A stretch of 39,211 nt of DNA, taken from the NCBI RefSeq assembly GCF_015234355.1, contig NZ_JADGMV010000002.1, forward strand, positions 613,477 to 652,687, given 5' to 3'. The position numbers and the translations under genes were made by a program. Below the pieces are notes generated by a model, which saw only the letters and a list, made by a program, of their open reading frames with translations, had not been told where the DNA came from and ran no database searches. Origin of the DNA: Psychrobacter sp. NG25 (lineage in GTDB: Bacteria > Pseudomonadota > Gammaproteobacteria > Pseudomonadales > Moraxellaceae). Positions 15,863 through 24,287 of the stretch are shown here, in pieces. Within the stretch, counting starts at the first letter, position 1, and the number at the start of each line of letters is the position of its first letter.

Positions 15863-17670
15863 ATAAAGATTTGAATGACAAGGCCGCTCAAAGCAGTGTC
15901 AATAAAAATGATATAAATAAAGGCAGCGTCAATAATTGTACGGCAATTGCCACTCCTTATAAAAAAGACCTATTTACGCGCATTGCCATATCTAGTCCAA
16001 AGCTTTTATTGCTGATACTGGTGCTACCGGTACTCGGCGGACTGATTAGTGTGCTATTGCCTGCGTTTAGCTGGGTGCCCGCGCTTGACCAGACGACCAT
16101 CAGTCTACAAGGGTTTAAAGATCTTTGGATGACGCCAGGTCTTACCCAGATGGTGGCGCTTAGCCTGGCAACTGGACTCATCAGTACTCTGCTCGCTTTT
16201 GTCATGACACTTATGATACTGGCAGCGTTTTTCAATAGTGTTTGGCTCACGCGTATCGAGCATTTGCTAAGCCCCATTTTAGTGATTCCTCATGCCGCAG
16301 CGGCGATTGCCGTTGGTTTTCTCATTGCGCCTTCTGGTATGTTTTCACGATTAATTTCACCATGGTTAAGCGGTTGGGAAATGTCACCAGAGGGGATATT
16401 TCCTCATGACCCCTACGGTATCAGTATCATTCTGGGCTTGACGTTGAAAGAACTGCCTTTTTTATTATTAATCGCATTGGGTGCTTTGGCACAACCAGAG
16501 CTTGGTAAAAAACTGCGTCAACAGTATAAAGTCGCATTAAATCTGGGTTATTACCCGATTGCCGCCTTTTTTAAATCGGTATTTCCTCTGCTATATCCAT
16601 TGCTGCGTTTGCCGATTTTGGCAGTGCTTGCCTATGCCAGTGCCAGCGTAGAGATGCCATTGATATTGGGCCCGAATACACCGCCCACACTTGCAGTCAC
16701 TATCATGCAATGGTTCAATGACGTGGACCTGAATTTACGTATAAAAGCATCAGCAGGGGCACTATTACAGCTGGCATTGACGGGTGGCTTGATCGCTTTA
16801 TGGCTTGGCGGTGAGCAAATAGTAAAAATACTATTCTGTAGCTCACTAACCAATGGTAAACGCAATTATGGAGATGCTGTCTGTCAGAGAATCACGGCCA
16901 CTATGACTACTGTGGTCATTGGCTTTATTTTCATGTCACTCATTGGTCTTGCCATGTGGTCAGTGGCTGGGTTTTGGCGGTTTCCAGACGCTTTGCCAGA
17001 ACAGTTTGTATTGCTACATTTCCAAAGCGCCTTTATGCAAATGGGTACGCCACTCTTTAATACCATTGCTATCGGCCTAGTGAGCACACTCTTTGCTATT
17101 GTACTCACATTATTATGTTTGGAAGCCGAGCAATTAAGTGCAAAGCGACTTTCAAACTTTACCAGCTTAATCATTTACTTGCCGCTGCTGGTGCCTAGCA
17201 TCGCTTTCTTGTTTGGCTTGGTTTGGCTACAGCAGTTGGTTAATAACCAAGCGGCGTTTTTTAATGTGGCATTTACACATTTATTATTTGTACTGCCCTA
17301 TGTGTTTTTATCGCTGGCTAGCAGCTATCGACGCTTAGACCCACGTTTTGCGAATGTGGCAGCAAGCTTAGGTTCGACACCTATAAAAGTGTTTTTTCAG
17401 GTTAAACTACCACAACTGTTTACGCCCATTTTGATTGCCGTTGCACTGGGCCTAGCGATCAGCTTCGGCCAATATTTACCGACGTTATTGGCAGGTGGCG
17501 GACGTATTGCAACCATCACTACAGAAGCCGTGACACTCGCGAATGGGGCCAGTAGGCGCACTAGTGCGGTCTATGCCATCATCCAAATGGCACTACCGCT
17601 GATTGGTTTTATACTGGCAAGTCTGCTCCCTAAATATATTTTTAGAAGTGGCAAAAACAACACTCATTAA
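15859..17670 (+). CDS. ynjC: YnjC-like ABC transporter permease, two fused permease halves
   Basis: 603-residue inner-membrane protein with two binding-protein-dependent permease domains in one chain, about 12 helices. The first half has the coupling loop around LKELPFLLLIALGAL. The second half has SLASSYRRLDPRFANVAASL with the EAA-like loop and AISFGQYLPTLLAGGGRIAT. Duplicated permeases of this type (COG4135) serve as a single chain instead of a heterodimer. The N-terminal 45 residues are a hydrophilic Asn/Lys-rich extension (NKNDINKGSVNNC), longer than expected from E. coli YnjC (about 510 residues). Overlaps ynjB by 4 bases and is followed by the ATPase gene after 47 bases. Confidence 0.88.
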   Translation: MNKDLNDKAAQSSVNKNDINKGSVNNCTAIATPYKKDLFTRIAISSPKLLLLILVLPVLGGLISVLLPAFSWVPALDQTTISLQGFKDLWMTPGLTQMVALSLATGLISTLLAFVMTLMILAAFFNSVWLTRIEHLLSPILVIPHAAAAIAVGFLIAPSGMFSRLISPWLSGWEMSPEGIFPHDPYGISIILGLTLKELPFLLLIALGALAQPELGKKLRQQYKVALNLGYYPIAAFFKSVFPLLYPLLRLPILAVLAYASASVEMPLILGPNTPPTLAVTIMQWFNDVDLNLRIKASAGALLQLALTGGLIALWLGGEQIVKILFCSSLTNGKRNYGDAVCQRITATMTTVVIGFIFMSLIGLAMWSVAGFWRFPDALPEQFVLLHFQSAFMQMGTPLFNTIAIGLVSTLFAIVLTLLCLEAEQLSAKRLSNFTSLIIYLPLLVPSIAFLFGLVWLQQLVNNQAAFFNVAFTHLLFVLPYVFLSLASSYRRLDPRFANVAASLGSTPIKVFFQVKLPQLFTPILIAVALGLAISFGQYLPTLLAGGGRIATITTEAVTLANGASRRTSAVYAIIQMALPLIGFILASLLPKYIFRSGKNNTH

Positions 17671-17717
17671 CACGCCCTACATAAGCCAATAATGACAATA
17701 CGAATAAAGGGGTTTTG

Positions 17718-18347
17718 ATGTCACCATCTTTAGAGATAAGAAACTTAGAGCTATATCGAGAAGACACGCGTCTACTAGGCATAGATGAGCAAATTTTTGG
17801 CGGTGATATACTCACCGTTATGGGGCCATCTGGTAGTGGTAAATCGAGCTTTTTGAACTGGCTAACAGGTACATTGCCCAGCGGTTTCCATGCCACGGGC
17901 GAAGCTTGGTTAAATGATGAAAACGTGTGCCAACTTCCGCCGCATTTACGCCATATTGGGGTGCTGTATCAAGACCCTTTGCTGTTTTCACATTTATCCG
18001 TTGCCGGAAATATCGCCTTTGCTATGCCCAAAGGTAATAAAAAACAGCGTTTAGAAAAAATCGAACAAGCATTAGAGCAAGTTGGATTGGCAGGCATGGG
18101 TAGTCGACATCCTGATAACTTATCAGGGGGACAGCAAGCACGAATCGCCCTACTACGAACCTTGATGAGTGAGCCAAAAGCCATATTGCTCGATGAGCCA
18201 TTTAGTAAGTTGGACACACAGCTTAGAGTCGATACACGTCAGTTGGTATTTGAGCAAATTCGCACGTTCAAACTGCCTGCGATTATGGTGACGCATGACC
18301 ATAGCGATGCCGAAGCAGCAGGCGGCAAAGTTATTCATTTAACCTGA
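17718..18347 (+). CDS. ynjD: YnjD-like ABC transporter ATP-binding protein
   Basis: 209-residue ATPase of the YnjBCD importer. Walker A GPSGSGKSS, Q-loop YQDP, signature LSGGQQAR, Walker B AILLDEP, D-loop SKLD and switch His (MVTHDHSDAE) are all intact. I start at the ATG at 17718 rather than the adjacent TTG at 17715, because AAAGGGG lies 5 bases before the ATG. Third gene of the transporter set; the 40-base gap to the next gene indicates one transcript. Length matches E. coli YnjD (about 217). Confidence 0.9.
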   Translation: MSPSLEIRNLELYREDTRLLGIDEQIFGGDILTVMGPSGSGKSSFLNWLTGTLPSGFHATGEAWLNDENVCQLPPHLRHIGVLYQDPLLFSHLSVAGNIAFAMPKGNKKQRLEKIEQALEQVGLAGMGSRHPDNLSGGQQARIALLRTLMSEPKAILLDEPFSKLDTQLRVDTRQLVFEQIRTFKLPAIMVTHDHSDAEAAGGKVIHLT

Positions 18348-18387
18348 TTGTCTTAGACATCAACGCGATTTACAGAAGGCCATTCGC

Positions 18388-19032
18388 ATGCTCGACAAAT
18401 TTATCACGCCCATCATCAAACCAATACTGACCTCTGTGGTTGTCGTACTGCATAAGCGCGGTGTCACAGCAGATCAACTCACGATGATGGGGTTTTTGAT
18501 TGGCATGCTAGCCTTACCATTACTCGCGTTTGAGTTTTGGTATGGGGCGCTTGCAGCCATTGCAGTGAATCGCGTTTTTGATGGTCTGGATGGTGCTCTG
18601 GCTCGACATGCCAACCAAAGCTCAAGCGCTGGTGGCTATTTGGACATTACGCTCGATTTTTTATTTTATGCAGCCATACCGCTTGGCTTTATTTTGGCAA
18701 ATCCTGAACAAAACGCCATTGCAGGCTCGATATTATTAGCCACTTTCATTGGTACTGGCTCAAGCTTTTTGGCATTTGCCATTGCAGCAGAAAAGTTCAA
18801 TCTGGACAAGCCGCAGTTTAAGTACAAGAGTTTCTACTATCTAAACGGCCTGACTGAAGGAACCGAAACCATCGCGCTGTTTGTGGCGTTTTGTCTTTGG
18901 CCGCAGCACTTCTCACTCCTTGCTGGTATCTTTGCGACTGCTTGTGCCGTCACAATATTCACCCGCATCCATGGGGGCTACCATACACTCAAACAGCTAG
19001 AGACTGACGTTCATCAAAAACCATATCCATAA
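18388..19032 (+). CDS. ynjF: YnjF-like CDP-alcohol phosphatidyltransferase
   Basis: 214-residue inner-membrane enzyme of the CDP-OH phosphatidyltransferase family, which swaps CMP on a CDP-lipid for an alcohol. The full catalytic motif D-x2-DG-x2-AR-x8-G-x3-D-x3-D is present: Asp65, Asp68, Gly69, Ala72, Arg73, Gly82, Asp86, Asp90. Hydrophobic helices surround it. AGAAGG lies about 9 bases before the ATG. The E. coli ynj operon ends with the same gene type (ynjF), and here it follows ynjD by 40 bases, so the association of YnjBCD with a lipid head-group enzyme is preserved. The alcohol substrate is unknown. Confidence 0.9.
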   Translation: MLDKFITPIIKPILTSVVVVLHKRGVTADQLTMMGFLIGMLALPLLAFEFWYGALAAIAVNRVFDGLDGALARHANQSSSAGGYLDITLDFLFYAAIPLGFILANPEQNAIAGSILLATFIGTGSSFLAFAIAAEKFNLDKPQFKYKSFYYLNGLTEGTETIALFVAFCLWPQHFSLLAGIFATACAVTIFTRIHGGYHTLKQLETDVHQKPYP

Positions 19033-19052
19033 AAACAGTGAAGAGTTAACCA

Positions 19053-19874
19053 ATGACAAATGAAGTATGGTGGAGACTTGGCGTTTTTTTTAGCGTCTTA
19101 GTCATCATGATGATGCTTGAATGGCGTATGCCTGCACGTAAATCCCCAATCAAAAGTAGTAAACGCTGGTTTGCTAACTTTAGCTTGGTGGTTGCAGCTT
19201 CTATTGTCACACGGTTGGCCGTACCTATTGGTCTGACAGCTGTAGCGCTATACAACCAACAGCATGGTATCGGCTTATTTAATATCATTGAATTACCAAG
19301 TATTGTAGTCATCATACTGAGCTTGCTATTGCTTGACATCGTTATCTATTGGCAGCATCGACTGTTTCATCGCGTCCCTATTCTATGGCGCTTACATAGA
19401 GTACATCATGCCGATGCGCACATTGATACCAGTACGGGGCTGAGATTTCATCCTATAGAAATCTTATTGAGCATTGTAGTGAAGCTTATTGCTGTCACCT
19501 TGTTGGGGGTGCCTGCAATCGCCGTGCTGATTTTTGAGATTGCCCTAAATGGACTGGCGATGTTCAATCACGCCAATATTCGCCTAGCACCTGCGATCGA
19601 AAAGCCCTTGCGCTTAATATTGATGACCCAGATTTTGCATCGTATCCACCACAGTAAACGTGTGAGCGAGACCAATTCAAACTACGGTTTTAGCGTTATT
19701 TGGTGGGACAAGCTGTTTGGCAGCTATAAGAGTGAAGCAAAGAAATCTGACAGCGAGTTAGATATTGGTCTAAAAGAGTATCCATTACCCGAGCAAAATG
19801 CATCGTTATGGAATTTGCTCATCATGCCATTCAAAGATAAACCTCCCAAAGGTAAGCCTTCTAAAAGCAAGTAA
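19053..19874 (+). CDS. Membrane di-iron fatty acid hydroxylase/sterol desaturase family protein
   Basis: 273 residues, about four membrane helices, with all His boxes of the superfamily: HRLFH (102-106), HRVHH (115-119), a lone His133, His173 in FNHAN, and HRIHH (196-200). These ligate a di-iron centre that uses O2 to hydroxylate or desaturate lipid chains. The C-terminal tail is Lys/Pro-rich (KDKPPKGKPSKSK). It lies 20 bases after ynjF, so the operon couples a lipid head-group enzyme to a lipid-chain oxidase. Exact substrate not predictable. E. coli ynj lacks this gene. Confidence 0.87.
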   Translation: MTNEVWWRLGVFFSVLVIMMMLEWRMPARKSPIKSSKRWFANFSLVVAASIVTRLAVPIGLTAVALYNQQHGIGLFNIIELPSIVVIILSLLLLDIVIYWQHRLFHRVPILWRLHRVHHADAHIDTSTGLRFHPIEILLSIVVKLIAVTLLGVPAIAVLIFEIALNGLAMFNHANIRLAPAIEKPLRLILMTQILHRIHHSKRVSETNSNYGFSVIWWDKLFGSYKSEAKKSDSELDIGLKEYPLPEQNASLWNLLIMPFKDKPPKGKPSKSK

Positions 19875-20048
19875 ACTTATCGGTCAATCGTAAAATGACC
19901 AAACTCACCTGTGACCTTATCTAAAATTCACTTTTAGGTAGGGTAAATTTTTTAATATCTATTGTGTTTGTAAACCCTTATCTATCAAAGCCTTCACAAT
20001 CATTACTTTATTAACCCGTTCTAAATGTAAACGAAATTTACAAATAAC

Positions 20049-20087
20049 TTGAGCAATCGTTCAAATAATATTTGAACGATTGCTCAA
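20049..20087. promoter_or_regulatory. TetR operator: perfect 18-bp inverted repeat
   Basis: TTGAGCAATCGTTCAAAT (20049-20066), spacer AAT, ATTTGAACGATTGCTCAA (20070-20087). The arms are exactly complementary. Each arm also contains an imperfect 16-bp palindrome (TTGA-N8-TCAA), so the site may take two TetR dimers. A near copy lies before the tetR gene (22403-22418), which ties this operator to that regulator. Confidence 0.85.
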
Positions 20088-20100
20088 AATGAATTATAGT
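20072..20100 (+). promoter_or_regulatory. Sigma-70 promoter overlapping the operator
   Basis: TTGAAC (20072-20077), 17-base spacer, TATAGT (20095-20100). The -35 element lies inside the right operator arm, so bound TetR would block RNA polymerase. Confidence 0.7.
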
Positions 20101-20143
20101 GGTTGCAGTTGTTAAGCGACTCACGAAAATATCATTTATTAAT

Positions 20144-20159
20144 ATGAGTGTTCGCTCAA
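20144..20159. promoter_or_regulatory. Secondary, weaker TetR-like site in the leader
   Basis: ATGAGTGTTCGCTCAA matches TTGAGCAATCGTTCAA at 11 of 16 positions. It lies just downstream of the promoter, where a roadblock could act. Low certainty. Confidence 0.35.
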
Positions 20160-20234
20160 ATAAATGTTTGTTTCTTTAGTCACTTGCACACTTACTTTAC
20201 AACAATTTATTAATAATGAATAAAAGGTTTTAAT

Positions 20235-20789
20235 ATGACTGATTTTACTCTACACGACAAAGACACAGCCCCAGCAGAAAGCAAAGACTTACTTGATTCT
20301 TCTATCAAAGCATTTGGTATGGTACCTAACCTACACGCTGTAATGGCTGAAGCACCTGGCTTGCTCGAAGGCTATCAACGTCTACATCAACTGTTTTTAG
20401 ACAGCAGCTTTGATGATGAAGAAACCACTGTGGTATGGCAAACTATCAACGTTGAACATGCTTGCCATTACTGTGTACCTGCACATACTGGTATTGCTAA
20501 GAGCATGAAAGTAGATGACGCTATCACTGATGCATTACGTGATGAAACGCCACTACCAACTGAAAAATTGGAAGCATTGCGTACCTTCACACTATCTGTA
20601 GTCCGTAATCGTGGTAACGTTGATGACAGCGCTGTTCAAGCGTTTTTAGATGCAGGCTACACTAAGCGTCAGATTCTTGAAGTTATTCTTGGTGCTGCTC
20701 AAAAAGTAATGAGCAACTACACGAACCACCTAGCTAATACACCAATCGACAAACCATTCCAAAAATTTGAATGGCACAAAGCTGACTAA
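20235..20789 (+). CDS. Carboxymuconolactone decarboxylase/AhpD-like family protein
   Basis: 184-residue all-helical protein of the CMD/AhpD fold. The reactive motif is EHACHYCVPAHTG: Cys77 and Cys80 form a CxxC with Glu74 and His84 placed as in AhpD alkylhydroperoxidase proteins, where the Cys pair does peroxide or thiol reduction. N-terminal SIKAFGMVPNLHAVMAEAP is typical of the peroxidase-related subgroup. It is first gene of a two-gene unit with a DsbA/FrnE-like protein, under a TetR operator. That fits an inducible thiol or electrophile stress response. The inducer is unknown. Start at 20235 follows AAAAGG with a suitable gap. Confidence 0.88.
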   Translation: MTDFTLHDKDTAPAESKDLLDSSIKAFGMVPNLHAVMAEAPGLLEGYQRLHQLFLDSSFDDEETTVVWQTINVEHACHYCVPAHTGIAKSMKVDDAITDALRDETPLPTEKLEALRTFTLSVVRNRGNVDDSAVQAFLDAGYTKRQILEVILGAAQKVMSNYTNHLANTPIDKPFQKFEWHKAD

Positions 20790-20899
20790 TACGTTTTTCA
20801 GCTAACGCTGACACAGTTCATTTGATGTTTTCATACTGTTGTTCGAAACATCTTCGGGCAGCAGTTTTTCATTTTAATTTATCGCTAATGAGAGATACT

Positions 20900-21553
20900 A
20901 TGGAACAGGCAAAAAAACCCTTACGAATAGACATTGTGTCAGACGTTGTGTGCCCTTGGTGCGCTATCGGTTATAGTCAACTAGCCGAGGCATTAAAACA
21001 GACCAACACTCCGCACGAGATTCACTGGCACCCATTTGAGTTAAATCCTAATACGCCGCACGAAGGACGAAACTATCGTGAGCATATTATGGAGAAGTAT
21101 GGTACAACTGCTGAGGACATTAAAGAGAACCGAGCTAGAATGACAGCAGCAGGTGCAGAAGCTGGGTTTAATTTTCAGTTTACCGATGAGTTTCGTACTT
21201 ACAATACTTTTAATACGCATCAGTTGCTGTATTGGGCCGATCAGCAAGGACGTATGCACGACCTAAAACAAGTATTGTTCGTCGCACACTTCGTCGATAA
21301 TAGAAACGTAGCTGACAGTACCGTACTTGCAAGTGTCGCAGCAGATATCGGATTGGATCGCAGCGAAGCATTAGCGGTCTTAGAAGACCAGCGTTTTGCT
21401 GCAGCAGTAGAAAAAGAGAAACAACACTGGCAACAACAGGGCATTCAAAGTGTGCCATCTATGGTTTTCAATGAGCGGCATCTCATCAGCGGTGCTCAAG
21501 GTATTGAAAATTATAAGAGCATTTTGCAACAATTGGCTGACATGCCAGACTAA
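20900..21553 (+). CDS. DsbA-family (FrnE-like) thiol oxidoreductase
   Basis: 217-residue cytoplasmic thioredoxin-fold protein: RIDIVSDVVCPWCAIGYSQL with the active-site CPWC at 18-21, a helical insert, and the cis-Pro region GIQSVPSMVFNERHLISGAQ near the end. No signal peptide, as in FrnE. The frame extends back to 20822 through a poor Cys-rich leader with a TTG start. I choose the ATG at 20900 (GAGAG before it), which places the conserved strand at residue 8 as in the family. Cotranscribed with the AhpD-like gene 110 bases upstream; both carry redox Cys pairs, so they may act on the same thiol stress. Confidence 0.88.
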   Translation: MEQAKKPLRIDIVSDVVCPWCAIGYSQLAEALKQTNTPHEIHWHPFELNPNTPHEGRNYREHIMEKYGTTAEDIKENRARMTAAGAEAGFNFQFTDEFRTYNTFNTHQLLYWADQQGRMHDLKQVLFVAHFVDNRNVADSTVLASVAADIGLDRSEALAVLEDQRFAAAVEKEKQHWQQQGIQSVPSMVFNERHLISGAQGIENYKSILQQLADMPD

Positions 21554-21585
21554 GTCATCTGAATGATGGTTGGCTTTATAACGTT

Positions 21586-21644
21586 AAGGGTTGTAGAGGA
21601 ATTGTGTAGCCCGAGACTATACAGTTCCTCTACAACCCTTTTTT
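21586..21644 (+). terminator. Long intrinsic terminator of the AhpD-like/DsbA-like operon
   Basis: AAGGGTTGTAGAGGAA (21586-21601) pairs with TTCCTCTACAACCCTT (21625-21640) and is followed by a T-run. The inner part (TGTGTAG/CTATACA) extends the stem with one mismatch. Confidence 0.9.
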
Positions 21645-21658
21645 ATGGCGTTCACTTC

Positions 21659-21735
21659 TAGTGATATTAGTTTTTAGTGGTATAAATTTCTAGTAAAATC
21701 GATTTTAACGATATCAGTTTTTGATAGTATAAAGA
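21659..21735. repeat. Two imperfect direct repeats between convergent genes
   Basis: GATATTAGTTTTTAGTGGTA and GATATCAGTTTTTGATAGTA, about 49 bases apart, flank a 14-bp palindrome (TAAAATCGATTTTA). AT-rich, role unknown. Lies just after the tetR stop. Confidence 0.3.
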
Positions 21736-22347
21736 TTAAACAGTAGCATGTTCATCGATACGTAGCGCTTCTATGGAGAGTGCCATATCTTCAGCCAATG
21801 CATGTACTGCTGCACTGTCTACATCACGCTGTGCAAAAGCTCGCAGCCCCATCACTTCGGCCTGTAAACGGCGTGCTAGTCTTAGCGGATCTAACTCGCT
21901 ATCCATCTCACCCAGCCGCTGCGCTTCGGTAAAGTAACCTACAAAACGTGTTTCCATACCTGCCAGCAGCATCTCTACTTTTTGTAGTGCCGCTTGCTCA
22001 CGGGCGCCCAGTTCTAGCAAGCTTTTGACTAGCATACACGCTCGACTTGGCAACTCTTTGTCACGAATACCACCAAGCTGACGTAAGTAAGCTGCCAATC
22101 CCAACAAAGGAGATGGCTGCTGACTCAATATACGTTCAAGCTCAGTCAACCCTGAGCGAGCATAATAATCTAAAGCTTCTTGGAACAAGCCATCTTTACT
22201 ACCAAATGCAGCATAAATACTGCCCGGACGCATATCGAGCGCTAATTCTATGTCTTTTAAAGAGGTAGCATGAAAACCTTTTTGCCAAAAAAGCTTTAAG
22301 GCTCGTTCTAAGGAGTCATGACGATTATAAAGTGCAGTACGTGACAT
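21736..22347 (-). CDS. TetR family transcriptional regulator
   Basis: 203-residue repressor. The N-terminal HTH spans about residues 12-58: LERALKLFWQKGFHATSL, then DIELALDMRPGSIYAAFG with the YxxFxSKDGLF end typical of TetR. The C-terminal half is a helical ligand and dimer domain (PSRACMLVKSLLELGAREQA). It is convergent with the AhpD-like/DsbA-like operon. Operator-like sites occur before that operon (20049-20087), before itself (22403-22418) and before the DoxX-like gene (11516-11531), so autoregulation and a small redox regulon are likely. A single Cys in the ligand domain could sense electrophiles; inference. Confidence 0.9.
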   Translation of the reverse strand: MSRTALYNRHDSLERALKLFWQKGFHATSLKDIELALDMRPGSIYAAFGSKDGLFQEALDYYARSGLTELERILSQQPSPLLGLAAYLRQLGGIRDKELPSRACMLVKSLLELGAREQAALQKVEMLLAGMETRFVGYFTEAQRLGEMDSELDPLRLARRLQAEVMGLRAFAQRDVDSAAVHALAEDMALSIEALRIDEHATV

Positions 22348-22402
22348 AGTTTTTCCATTGCAACAGCCATGGCTTCATATAAGTATGAGCACAGCAATAA
22401 AT

Positions 22403-22418
22403 TTGAATGATTGCTCAA
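22403..22418. promoter_or_regulatory. TetR operator candidate in front of tetR
   Basis: TTGAATGATTGCTCAA differs by one base from TTGAACGATTGCTCAA, the right arm of the 20049-20087 operator. It lies 55-70 bases before the tetR start, consistent with autoregulation. Confidence 0.7.
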
Positions 22419-22473
22419 TTTTATCTCGAATGATGACTCTAGTCTAGTAAAGTTACTTTACGCAATAAAAATT

Positions 22474-22497
22474 AGGCTAACGATTAATCGTTAGCCT
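22474..22497 (-). terminator. Intrinsic terminator of the aldehyde dehydrogenase gene
   Basis: AGGCTAACGA-TTAA-TCGTTAGCCT, a perfect 10-bp stem. On the minus strand it is followed by AATTTTTATT. It lies 30 bases after the dehydrogenase stop and closes the catabolic locus. Confidence 0.85.
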
Positions 22498-22527
22498 GAA
22501 AAATCCCACTTGTTTAATCAAGCAATG

Positions 22528-24102
22528 CTAATACGGCAATAACACATGCTTGCTTTTCTGATACGCAGATAAGCCATCTACGCCTAGCTCACGTCCGATA
22601 CCACTTTGTTTAAACCCGCCCCACCCAGTTTCAGGCAACACGATTTGTTGCTCATTAATCCAGATATGACCTGCTTGAATTTGTAATGCCATCTCCAATG
22701 CTTGAGTTTCATCAGCACTGACAATAGAAGCTGCCAAGGCGAACTTACTGTCGTTGGCTAAGGTAATCGCTTCTGCTTCCTCTGCAAAGGTTTTACATAC
22801 CAATACTGGTCCAAAGATCTCTTCTATCCATAACTGACTGGTTACTGGTACGTCTGTATAAATCGTTGGGGTTGCAAAGTATCCTGACCCCTCTACTATC
22901 TCACCGCCCGTCAAACACTCAAGATTTTCATTCACTGCAATATCAAAGTATTTTTTGACCTGATTTAACTGTTGCTCGCTAACCATTGGCCCCATTTGTG
23001 TATCCACAGCAAAGCCATCACCAATTTTTAGGCTTTCTGTCTTGACCTTCAACGTTTCAAATAATGGTTGAGCAATGTCTTCATGAACGAGCAACCTTGA
23101 AGTCGCTGAACATATTTGACCAGCATTGGTAAATATACCACCGATGATTAAATCACAAGCGTAGTCGATATCTGCATCGGCACATACGACAATGGCAGAC
23201 TTACCACCAAGCTCCAGGCTGATATCTTTGATACCTTTTGCCGCTTGGCTCATGACCTTTTCTCCAATTACGTTGCTGCCGGTAAAGGAAACTTTATCAA
23301 TTAGCGGATGACTGGTCATGGCAGCCCCTACTTCGGCTGCTCCGGGTAAGATATTGACCACCCCTTTTGGCAGTCCTATCTCAGATAAAATATTGCCTAA
23401 CATCAGCTCTGGCAATAATGTCACCTCAGATGGTTTTAAGATCACAGTGCAACCTGCCGCTATGGCTGGCGCTACCTTCCAAGCAGTCGTAACCATTGGA
23501 AAATTCCAAGGTACGATGAGTGCGCAAATACCAACAGGCGCATAGGTTTTTAGCAAGCGTATGCTCGACTCACTGGTAAGCACCTCAGACAAAGTCGCTT
23601 GTTTTATGATGAGATTGGCATAATAACGATAGCAGGCAATAGCATCGCTCACATCTATTTTTGCTTCTTCGATTGGCTTACCATTATTTAATACAGACAA
23701 TCCAACCAACGTATCGAACTGCTGCTCCATCGTATCTGCAATGGCATTGAGATAACCCGCGCGTTCGTTTACCGTGGTTTGTGACCAAGACGGATATGCT
23801 TGGCTAGCAGCGTTGACTGCCATATCTACATGAGCTTGGGTACACAAACGAGTGGTGGTGATGATTTCGCCAAAATGTGAATCATACAAGGCACAGTTGT
23901 TTGTTACATCAAGGCTAGTTTCGTCAGAACTATTTTTATCAGAGCTATTTTCATCAGCGTTGGTTTTTTTAGAGTCGGCCGTAGGCGCTTCAATCGTAAT
24001 CCAGTCTCCATCAATATAAGCAGCGTTCAGCATCACTTCATCTTGGACGGTTTGTATGGCGCTTTCTCTGGTTATACCCTTAGAGTTCATCGTTTCCATC
24101 AT
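22528..24102 (-). CDS. Aldehyde dehydrogenase, aminoaldehyde/guanidinobutyraldehyde type (KauB/BetB-like)
   Basis: 524-residue NAD(P)-dependent aldehyde dehydrogenase. Key residues: Asn200 (PWNFPM), Lys223 (ILKPSE), Glu297 (LELGGK), Cys331 (GQICSATSRL). The sequence around the Cys and the W-x-GG-F-K-Q-S-G-I-G-R-E-L-G end resemble betaine/aminoaldehyde dehydrogenases. That suits oxidation of 4-guanidinobutyraldehyde or 4-aminobutyraldehyde made by the decarboxylase upstream. Odd feature: residues about 41-66 are an acidic Ser/Asp/Asn insert (DENSSDKNSSDE) with internal duplication, making it longer than the usual 490. Start at 24102 has AAGG before a doubled ATG. It is separated from the YjiH-like gene by a 185-bp gap with a hairpin, so it may have extra control. 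Confidence 0.85.
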   Translation of the reverse strand: MMETMNSKGITRESAIQTVQDEVMLNAAYIDGDWITIEAPTADSKKTNADENSSDKNSSDETSLDVTNNCALYDSHFGEIITTTRLCTQAHVDMAVNAASQAYPSWSQTTVNERAGYLNAIADTMEQQFDTLVGLSVLNNGKPIEEAKIDVSDAIACYRYYANLIIKQATLSEVLTSESSIRLLKTYAPVGICALIVPWNFPMVTTAWKVAPAIAAGCTVILKPSEVTLLPELMLGNILSEIGLPKGVVNILPGAAEVGAAMTSHPLIDKVSFTGSNVIGEKVMSQAAKGIKDISLELGGKSAIVVCADADIDYACDLIIGGIFTNAGQICSATSRLLVHEDIAQPLFETLKVKTESLKIGDGFAVDTQMGPMVSEQQLNQVKKYFDIAVNENLECLTGGEIVEGSGYFATPTIYTDVPVTSQLWIEEIFGPVLVCKTFAEEAEAITLANDSKFALAASIVSADETQALEMALQIQAGHIWINEQQIVLPETGWGGFKQSGIGRELGVDGLSAYQKSKHVLLPY

Positions 24103-24205
24103 GGTTAATTGCCTTTTATTTTTTATAAAATTGTCTGCATCTGCTGTTATATGGATATTTTTTTATTAATATAAGGTTTTTATGTCTGGCGCTCGTAATA
24201 TGCTT

Positions 24206-24253
24206 AGCAAAATAATCGGCTTATCTGACTACAGAAAAAACCGATTATTTGCT
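24206..24253. promoter_or_regulatory. Hairpin between the YjiH-like and dehydrogenase genes
   Basis: AGCAAAATAATCGG (24206-24219) pairs with CCGATTATTTGCT (24241-24253), one bulge, loop 21 bases. No T-run follows on the minus strand, so it may act as a processing or attenuation structure rather than a full terminator. Confidence 0.45.
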
Positions 24254-24287
24254 TAGGCTAGATACATTATCAATATTGTACGCGTTC

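Larger units (their letters stand above)
19875..20234. other. 360-bp regulatory gap before the AhpD-like gene
   Basis: No gene. Contains the operator, promoter and secondary site described separately. The first 170 bases are AT-rich with only a weak hairpin (GGTCA/TGACC near 19881-19900) after the desaturase-like gene and no strong terminator. Confidence 0.5.

Noticed and set aside
17671..17679. CACGCCCTA, matching the end of the MITE-like element
   Set aside because: Only 9 bases match and no partner end is nearby; probably chance.
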